Assembly (NCBI RefSeq): GCF_016862395.1
Contig: NZ_BOMW01000006.1
Location: 186,001-250,000 of the forward strand
Reading direction: 5' to 3'
Origin: Actinoplanes siamensis
GTDB taxonomy: Bacteria > Actinomycetota > Actinomycetes > Mycobacteriales > Micromonosporaceae
DNA length: 64,000 nt
This document shows positions 59,001 to 64,000 of the stretch, one piece after another (position 1 is the stretch's first letter; each line of letters begins with the position of its first letter). The notes under the pieces are model-generated. The model saw nothing but the letters and a program-made list of their open reading frames with translations. It searched no databases and was not told the origin of the DNA. The translations under genes were made by a program, and so were the position numbers.

Positions 59001-61002
59001 TCTCCACCTGGGGCCGCACCTCGGAGAGCTCGCGGTGCACCTTGGGCGGCCTGAGCCCGAAGTCGTAGAGGTAGATCAGCCCGTCCTCGCGGCGGATCTC
59101 GTACGGCCGCTCGTCGCTGACCTGCACGCCGAGCGAGTGCAGCACGGGCAGCACGGCGGAGAGCATCATCGGCTCGCCGAACCGGTAGACCTTGAACCGG
59201 ATGTCGTGCTCGTCCGGCTCCGGGGCGCCGTCCGGGCCCAGCCTGCGACGCCGGTACAGGTGCATCTCCAGCTGGCCGGGCTCCTCGAGCAGCTCCAGCT
59301 TGGCGAGGTCCTGCATGCCCTCGTACGGCGTGTGGCCGTTCTTGTAGCTCTCCGGGTAGGCGTGGGCGTAGCGGTTGAACAGCTCCTTGGCCGGCTCGTC
59401 GCCCAGTTTGCGCTCCAGCACCAGGCTGAAGTCGTCGTCCCACATCCGGGTGGCGTCGGCGAGCTGCTCGGCCAGCGTGTTCGGGTCCAGGTGCCCGGGT
59501 GGCGCGGCCGGGTCGGTGCGCACGATGAAGTGCACCCGCGCGAGCATCCGCTCGGTCACCCGGGTGGTGTAGTCGACGCCGACGCCGTTCAGCTCACGCA
59601 GCAGGATCTCCTGCATGCGCAGCCGATTGCCGGTGGTGAACCGGTCCCGGGGCAGGTAGATCAGGCACGAGATGAAGCGGCCGTAGCCGTCCCGGCGCAG
59701 GAACAGGCGCAGCTGCCGGCGGCCGGCCATCCGGAGCACGCCGACGACCGCCTCGTACAGATCATCCGTCTTGATCTGGAAAAGCTCGTCCCTCGGATAG
59801 GTTTCCAGGATCTGCAGCAGGTCCTTGCCGGAGTGGCCGCGCGGCGACAGGCCGGAGCGGTCCATCACCTCGGTGACCTTGCGCTTGACCACCGGCAGCT
59901 CGCGGACGCTGGTCCGGTACGCCGAGCTGGAGAACAGGCCGAGGAAGCGCTTCTCGCCGGCCACGTTGCCGTCGCCGTCGAACGACTTGACGCCGATGTA
60001 GTCGAGGTAGGCGGAGCGGTGCACGGTGGCCCGCGAGTTCGCCTTGGTGATCACCAGGAGCCGCTTCTCCATGGCCCGCCGGTGCGCCTCGGGCGCCATG
60101 CTGTCGAGCCGCCGCGGCCGGCTGTCGCCGCGCAGGATGCCCAGGCCGGTCCCGTGCACCGACTGGAGGACCCCGTCGTCGTCCAGCCGGTACTCGCGGT
60201 AGCCGAGGAACGTGAAGTGATCGTTCGCGAGCCACTTGAGCAGCTCGATCGAGTCGGTGACGTCCTTCTCCGGCACCGGCAGCCTGCGGTCCGATCCGCG
60301 CGCGGCGGCCAGTTCGTCGGAGATGACCAGGGCGCGCTGGCGCATCCGCGGCCAGTCCTCGACGGCCTCGCGCACGTCGGTCAGCACCCGGCGGACCTCG
60401 TTGAGCAGCTGGTCGCGGGCTTCGGCGCGGCGGACCGGGTCGATCTCGATCCGGATCCAGCTCTCCACCAGGTCGCCCTCGATGGCGTCGTCCGGCTCGA
60501 CGTCCGCCTCCAGCTCGCCGAGCGCGCCGAGCGGCTCGCGCCGCACCACGATCAGCGGGTGCACCATCAGGTGGACCTGCAGGTTGTGTGCGGTCAGCAG
60601 CGCTATCACCGAGTCGACCAGGAACGGCATGTCGTCCGTGACGATCTGCAGCACGGTGTGCCCCTGCGAGCCGCGCGGCTCGGTCAGGGCCAGCTTCAGC
60701 TCGCCCGGCAACCGGTTCACTGCCAGCTCGCGGTGCTCGACCGCTGCGGTGAACATCTCGTCCGGCGTGCGCCCGACCAGTTCCTCGTCGGGCGCGAATC
60801 GCCAGAAACGGGCGACCAGGGACGCGGTGCTGTGGTCCTCGCCGGCTCGCTCCACGGCCTGAGCAACGAGTCGCTCGGCGTTCGGGAGCGGCTCGTCGAG
60901 CTCCCCGGAATCGGTGGACGCACCGAGCCGCCCGGTGAGGGCGAGCCCGGGGCCGGGCACTGTGTGATCAGAATCGGTCGCTGCCTCGTCGGTGACAGCC
61001 AT
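56071..61002 (-). CDS. gdhB: NAD-specific glutamate dehydrogenase, large type (L_180 class)
   Basis: The 1643-residue enzyme oxidatively deaminates glutamate to 2-oxoglutarate with NAD. The long N-terminal part (about residues 1-700) holds ACT-like regulatory segments. The catalytic core (about 830-1250) has KAQMVKNSVIVPVGAKGG, with active-site lysines, and a nucleotide-binding GVGDMSGDVFGNG stretch. A helical C-terminal domain follows. The length fits the GdhB/L_180 class of actinomycetes. GGAGCGCCGGAAG precedes the ATG at 61002. It likely feeds glutamate carbon into the TCA cycle during amino acid use. Confidence 0.95.
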   Translation of the reverse strand: MAVTDEAATDSDHTVPGPGLALTGRLGASTDSGELDEPLPNAERLVAQAVERAGEDHSTASLVARFWRFAPDEELVGRTPDEMFTAAVEHRELAVNRLPGELKLALTEPRGSQGHTVLQIVTDDMPFLVDSVIALLTAHNLQVHLMVHPLIVVRREPLGALGELEADVEPDDAIEGDLVESWIRIEIDPVRRAEARDQLLNEVRRVLTDVREAVEDWPRMRQRALVISDELAAARGSDRRLPVPEKDVTDSIELLKWLANDHFTFLGYREYRLDDDGVLQSVHGTGLGILRGDSRPRRLDSMAPEAHRRAMEKRLLVITKANSRATVHRSAYLDYIGVKSFDGDGNVAGEKRFLGLFSSSAYRTSVRELPVVKRKVTEVMDRSGLSPRGHSGKDLLQILETYPRDELFQIKTDDLYEAVVGVLRMAGRRQLRLFLRRDGYGRFISCLIYLPRDRFTTGNRLRMQEILLRELNGVGVDYTTRVTERMLARVHFIVRTDPAAPPGHLDPNTLAEQLADATRMWDDDFSLVLERKLGDEPAKELFNRYAHAYPESYKNGHTPYEGMQDLAKLELLEEPGQLEMHLYRRRRLGPDGAPEPDEHDIRFKVYRFGEPMMLSAVLPVLHSLGVQVSDERPYEIRREDGLIYLYDFGLRPPKVHRELSEVRPQVENAFASTWRGEAEVDGFNELVLRAGLTWRQVVVLRAYAKYLRQAGNVFSQRYVESTFIAYPDIARLLLELFEVRFSPALQIGEAERTRRSSEVAARITELLDEVESLDQDRILRSYLTLIEATLRTSFFQRGADGRPKSYVAFKLNPEAIPDLPQPRPKYEIFVYSPRFEGVHLRFGAVARGGLRWSDRREDFRTEVLGLVKAQMVKNSVIVPVGAKGGFVLKQKPGDRDEAVECYKRFVTALMDVTDNILSGKIVPPSDVVRHDGDDPYLVVAADKGTATFSDIANEISVGKDFWLGDAFASGGSAGYDHKKMGITARGAWESVRKHFRDLGKDIQSEDFTVVGVGDMSGDVFGNGMLLSEHIRLVAAFDHRHIFLDPDPDAASSYAERRRLFDLPRSSWADYDRSLISAGGGVYPRGAKSIPVSPQVRAVLGLGDSVSAVSPGELMRAILKAPVDLLFNGGIGTYVKAASESHADVGDKGNDAIRVNGADLRVKVVGEGGNLGLTQRGRIEFARSGGRVFTDFIDNSAGVDCSDHEVNIKILLGGAVVDGELSMPERDELLAAMTDEVGALVLRDNYEQAMALGNARAQAHSLLPVHRRMLNSLEQRGELNRELEALPTDKELAVRYENGEGLSAPEFAVLLAYVKISLEREVLADELVDEAWTEQVLHQYFPTPLRERYAARMAGHRLRREIISTALVNEVVNRGGTSFVFRAMEESGASAADVIRAYVVIRDVYGLRDIWAAGEALDNQVPTSAQTLVFLETRRLLDRAVRWLVSTRRSPIDVAGEITKLRPGVETLLPRLPEVIVGAERRAFEERAATLAGKGVPADLADTVARVFYGFGLLDILETATAIDRDVTEVAQVYFVLSERFGVDALLSHISRLPRGDRWQTLARMALRYDLYAALAALTAEVLQSTPETAAPEDRVSQWEQVNAASIARASNAMGDVDESPADLAALSVLLRQIRTLVKTSSAS

Positions 61003-61214
61003 CTTCCGGCGCTCCCCTCACCCACGGCACTGTGGGCTCGAACGTGTCGGGCACAGCGTAGAACGAGCGGGCGCGACTGCTTCACACCCTGGGTGTGCCA
61101 GCCCGACAAGTGGGCTGATATGCGAGGTTTCGTACGGTGCGGGGCGGCGCGGACGGGCCTCCGGCGACTACCGTGCGATCAGCCCAGCAAGACGTACCCA
61201 CAGGGGGAAACCTC

Positions 61215-63119
61215 ATGCGCCGCTCCACCATCGGATTGACGACTCTGCTCCTGCTGGTCACGGGCGGACTGGCCGGATGCTCCGGGGACGAGCCGCAGGA
61301 CACCGTCACGGAGTTTCTCAACGGCTGGAAGAACGGCGACCTGAGCAAAGTGGGCTTCGTCACGGCCGAGGGCGGCAAGATCGCGTCGGCTGACGTGCTG
61401 ACCGCGATCCGCGACTTCTACGGCGATCTCAAGGATCAGCCGCTCGCCGTCTCGACGGCCGGCGACCCGGAGGAGTCCGGCGACATCGCGACCACCCCCC
61501 TCGACCTGAAATGGACCCTTCCGGGGAACGTCACCTGGGAGTACAAGTCCAGCGTCCGGATGACCAAGCGCAGCGGCGACGGCTGGCAGGTGATCTGGGA
61601 GCCCACCGTGCTGCGGTCCGAGCTGGAGACGGGCGAGAAGTTCCGGCTGCGCCGGGTCGCCGCCAAGCGCGGCACGATCCTGGACGCGAACGGAAAGCCC
61701 CTGGTCGGGCCGCAGAAGGTGATCGTGATCGGGGTCAGCCCCGAGAAGATCACCGACCTCGTGTCGCTGACCAGGTCGCTCGGCGCCGCGTTCCGGAAGA
61801 TCAAGGTCGACGTCGATCTCGCCAGCCTGAAGGACCGGGTCGCCAAGGCCGACGAGGGAGCCTTCCTCGACCTGGTCACGCTGCGCCGGGCCGACTACGA
61901 CAAGATCCGCGACGAGGTACGGCCGTTGCCCGGCACCGTGTTCCGCGAGGAGACCCGTCAGCTCGCCCCGACCCGCGCCTTCGCCCGCGCTCTGCTCGGC
62001 ACCGTCGACCCGGCCACCAAGGACGACCTGGACCAGCACCCCGACGAGCTGACCACCGGTGACCAGGTCGGCCACGGCGGCCTGCAGGGCAGGTACGACA
62101 AGCAGCTGCGCGGCACGCCCGGCCTGTCCGTGGTGATCGCCGCCGAGGCCGCCGACGAGAGCGTGCAGACCCAGCCGGTCTTCACCTCGCAGCCGGTGGA
62201 CGGCACGAACGTCAAGATCACCCTGGACACCGCCACGCAGAACGCGGCCGACCAGGCGGTCGCCGCCGAGAAGCAGCCCAGTTCGCTGGTCGCGCTGCGG
62301 GTCAGCGACGGCTCGGTGCTCGCGGTGGCGAACGGGCCGGACGCGGGCGGGGTGAACACCGCGCTGACCGGGCAGGTGCCGCCCGGTTCGACATACAAGA
62401 TGATCTCGGCGTACGGGCTGCTCTCCACCGGGAAGGTCACCGCTGACACCGCGGTGGACTGCCCGAAGACCGCGACCGTCGGCGGGCGCACGTTCAAGAA
62501 CTCGCACGACGAGGAGCTCGGCAAGGTGCCGTTCCACGTCGACTTCGCCAAGTCCTGCAACACCGCGTTCGCCGGGCTCTCCGCCGAGCTGGGCGCGGAC
62601 GGGCTGAAGTCGGCGTCGAGCGCGCTCGGCATCGGCGGGGACTGGAACATCGGGATCGACGCGTACACCGGGAAGGTCTCCGACGGCGCGGACCCGGCGG
62701 AGCTGGCCGCCGCCACCTTCGGCCAGGGCAGCACCGCGGTGAGCCCGATCGCCATGGCGGCCGCGACCGCGGCCGTGGCCAAGGGCGGTTTCCAGCCGCC
62801 CAGGCTGGTGCTCGACCCGGCGCCGGCGGCGGCCGGCACGGCCGGGACCCTGGACGCGAAGTCGGTCGACGCGCTGCGGTCGATGATGCGCGAGGTGGTC
62901 ACCGGCGGCACCGGCACGGCGCTGAAGAGCGTTCCGGGCAAGCCGGTCCACGGCAAGACCGGCACCGCCGAGTTCCAGAACGGCTCCGACGAGACGCACT
63001 CGTGGTTCGTCGGCTACCAGGGCGACGTGGCGTTCGCGGTGATGGTCCAGAAGGGTGGCGCCGGCTCGGAGGCGGCGGTCCCGGTCGTCAAGCGCTTCCT
63101 CACCACCCTCGACAAGTAA
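61215..63119 (+). CDS. Lipoprotein penicillin-binding protein with NTF2-like N-terminal domain
   Basis: A 634-residue transpeptidase. Lipobox GLAGC (Cys22), NTF2-like (MecA-N type) domain at about residues 30-125, PBP dimerisation domain (about 150-300) and transpeptidase domain from about 340. Catalytic motifs: Ser392-Thr-Tyr-Lys395, Ser447-Cys-Asn449 and Lys581-Thr-Gly583. This is the class B PBP layout shared with MecA/PbpA-type proteins, here anchored by lipid instead of a membrane helix. The ATG at 61215 starts the signal peptide; it is divergent from the glutamate dehydrogenase gene. Confidence 0.9.
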   Translation: MRRSTIGLTTLLLLVTGGLAGCSGDEPQDTVTEFLNGWKNGDLSKVGFVTAEGGKIASADVLTAIRDFYGDLKDQPLAVSTAGDPEESGDIATTPLDLKWTLPGNVTWEYKSSVRMTKRSGDGWQVIWEPTVLRSELETGEKFRLRRVAAKRGTILDANGKPLVGPQKVIVIGVSPEKITDLVSLTRSLGAAFRKIKVDVDLASLKDRVAKADEGAFLDLVTLRRADYDKIRDEVRPLPGTVFREETRQLAPTRAFARALLGTVDPATKDDLDQHPDELTTGDQVGHGGLQGRYDKQLRGTPGLSVVIAAEAADESVQTQPVFTSQPVDGTNVKITLDTATQNAADQAVAAEKQPSSLVALRVSDGSVLAVANGPDAGGVNTALTGQVPPGSTYKMISAYGLLSTGKVTADTAVDCPKTATVGGRTFKNSHDEELGKVPFHVDFAKSCNTAFAGLSAELGADGLKSASSALGIGGDWNIGIDAYTGKVSDGADPAELAAATFGQGSTAVSPIAMAAATAAVAKGGFQPPRLVLDPAPAAAGTAGTLDAKSVDALRSMMREVVTGGTGTALKSVPGKPVHGKTGTAEFQNGSDETHSWFVGYQGDVAFAVMVQKGGAGSEAAVPVVKRFLTTLDK

Positions 63120-63142
63120 TCCGACAACCCGGCGGCCCCTCC

Positions 63143-63220
63143 AGCCCCCGCGAGACGCTTCCCAGCACCAGTCAACACAGCGCTACTGGACCCCGCGGGC
63201 CCGACACCTCCCGGTGGCGG
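63143..63220. repeat. Second location of the dispersed intergenic repeat
   Basis: AGCCCCCGCGAGACGCTTCC (63143-63162) and GACCCCGCGGGCCCGACACC (63189-63208), with GGTGGCGG after the second, match the motif pair at 21983-22058. Both sites are just behind a plus-strand stop codon. An inverted copy (GAGGGGTGTCTCGGCGG) lies near 63235. Confidence 0.5.
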
Positions 63221-63305
63221 TGCTGGCGGGGCTCGAGGGGTGTCTCGGCGGTCGTGAGACCCCCTGGCGGCCGGCCGGTGGCGCGGGGGCGGGGTCGAGG
63301 GGTGG

Positions 63306-64000
63306 TCAGCGGTGGTTCATGCTGGGCACCAGGACCTCGCGCGTGATGAGCTGGACGGCGGCGACCATGGGAATGGCCACCAGGGCGCCGAAAACCCCGA
63401 ACAGGGCGACCCCGAGCAACGCCGCCACCAACGCGGCCACGTCGCTGACCTGGACCGAGCGGCGCATCACGTTCGGATAGATCAGGTAGTTCTCGACCTG
63501 CTGGTAGACGACGAAAAAGACGATGCAGACCACGCCGTCGGTGACCGACGAGGCCAGCCCGACCAGGCTGACGATCACCGCGCCGATGGTCGCGCCGATC
63601 TGCGGGATCAGGTCGCAGACCGCGACGACCACGGCGAGCGCGAACGGGTACGGCAGCTCCAGCAGCACCGCCGCGACGAAGGTGCCCACCCCGGCCAGCA
63701 CGGCTATCGAGATCGCGCCGACCATGTAACCGCCGACCTTGGTCAGGATCTCGTCGGTGAGCAGCCGCACCCGATCCCGCCGCGACGACGGGACCAGCGA
63801 GAAGCCGGCCTCCTTGATCCGCTCGAAGGAGGCCATGAAATAGATGGTCAGCACCAGCACGGTGAGGACGTTGAAGATCGTCCCGAAGATCAGTTTGGCG
63901 CCGCCGACCACGCCGCCCAGCGCGTTGCCGATGGTGCCCGCGTTCACCGCGCTCTGCACCTTGTTGACGATGTCGTAGCGCTGCACCAGCTCGTTGACGG
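63306..64000 (-). CDS. AI-2E family transporter (partial)
   Basis: The C-terminal 231 codons of a permease of the PerM/AI-2E exporter family; the 5' end lies beyond the window. Four to five membrane helices are visible, with the family signatures LIFGTIFNVLTVLVLTIYFM, PYPFALAVVVAVCDLIPQIG (GAxxG-type segment follows) and VVYQQVENYLIYPNVMRRSV. Members export small molecules or couple ion gradients; the true substrate is unknown. It converges with the penicillin-binding protein gene across a 186-base repeat-containing gap. Confidence 0.88.
   Translation of the reverse strand, partial: VNELVQRYDIVNKVQSAVNAGTIGNALGGVVGGAKLIFGTIFNVLTVLVLTIYFMASFERIKEAGFSLVPSSRRDRVRLLTDEILTKVGGYMVGAISIAVLAGVGTFVAAVLLELPYPFALAVVVAVCDLIPQIGATIGAVIVSLVGLASSVTDGVVCIVFFVVYQQVENYLIYPNVMRRSVQVSDVAALVAALLGVALFGVFGALVAIPMVAAVQLITREVLVPSMNHR

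Noticed and set aside
56359-61239. A 1626-codon open frame on the plus strand opposite glutamate dehydrogenase
   Set aside because: It is the antisense shadow of a GC-rich gene: low-complexity Ala/Gly/Val/His/Arg composition, no family resemblance, no ribosome site.

Overview
The window is very GC-rich, with strong third-position GC bias, frequent GTG starts, and many four-base start/stop overlaps. Together with an actinobacterial gene repertoire (large NAD-dependent glutamate dehydrogenase, class I ketol-acid reductoisomerase next to ilvB/ilvN, gatCA, lipoprotein penicillin-binding protein, cobalamin-independent methionine synthase-like protein beside mnmA) this points to a filamentous, flagellate actinomycete. 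My best guess is Micromonosporaceae, Actinoplanes-like. This is an inference from gene content. No rRNA, tRNA, CRISPR array, insertion sequence or prophage was seen, so the window reads as chromosomal core plus small accessory genes.

Region 1-4.6 kb holds the end of a two-gene M16 peptidase pair, a membrane-anchored endonuclease/phosphatase-like protein, a GNAT acetyltransferase and a short threonyl-tRNA synthetase-like gene preceded by a Thr-codon leader and hairpin. Region 4.6-20 kb is a branched-chain amino acid and serine block: cimA, ilvE, leuB, serA, ilvC, ilvN and ilvB on the minus strand and ilvD on the plus strand. cimA and ilvB each carry a readable leader-peptide attenuator with Leu/Val/Ile codons, a hairpin abutting the leader stop codon, and a U-tract terminator. 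A GGDEF-EAL gene ends five bases before the ilvB leader.

Region 20-35 kb carries a HIT protein, a LacI-type regulator with a probable own operator, a second GGDEF-EAL protein whose EAL site is degenerate, a PH-domain membrane protein, a lipoprotein PQQ-type sugar dehydrogenase, a membrane metallophosphoesterase, gatB, a lipoprotein M1 peptidase, gatA-gatC and a third (intact) GGDEF-EAL protein. Several gene 3' ends here are followed about 80 bases later by an imperfect copy of themselves. Region 35-43.5 kb holds ligA (with a repeated C-terminal tail), a MetE-like protein, mnmA, a cysteine desulfurase, a 650-base gene-free stretch, and etfA/etfB.

Region 43.5-52.8 kb contains a small CxC protein, two overlapping DUF202 membrane proteins, a PLDc_N-type membrane protein, a membrane-anchored Hsp70-like protein, enoyl-CoA hydratase, a small membrane protein, a PAS protein overlapping a soluble chemotaxis transducer (a split Aer-like pair), ribokinase, an ABC ATPase and a ROK regulator. 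Region 53-64 kb has a NagZ-like glycoside hydrolase divergent from the ROK gene, a short AbiEi-type protein behind two DnaA-box-like sites, the giant glutamate dehydrogenase, a lipoprotein penicillin-binding protein and a partial AI-2E-type permease.

The strongest points for follow-up are the three leader/attenuator systems (cimA, ilvB, ThrRS-like), the split Aer pair, and the repeated gene-end duplications.
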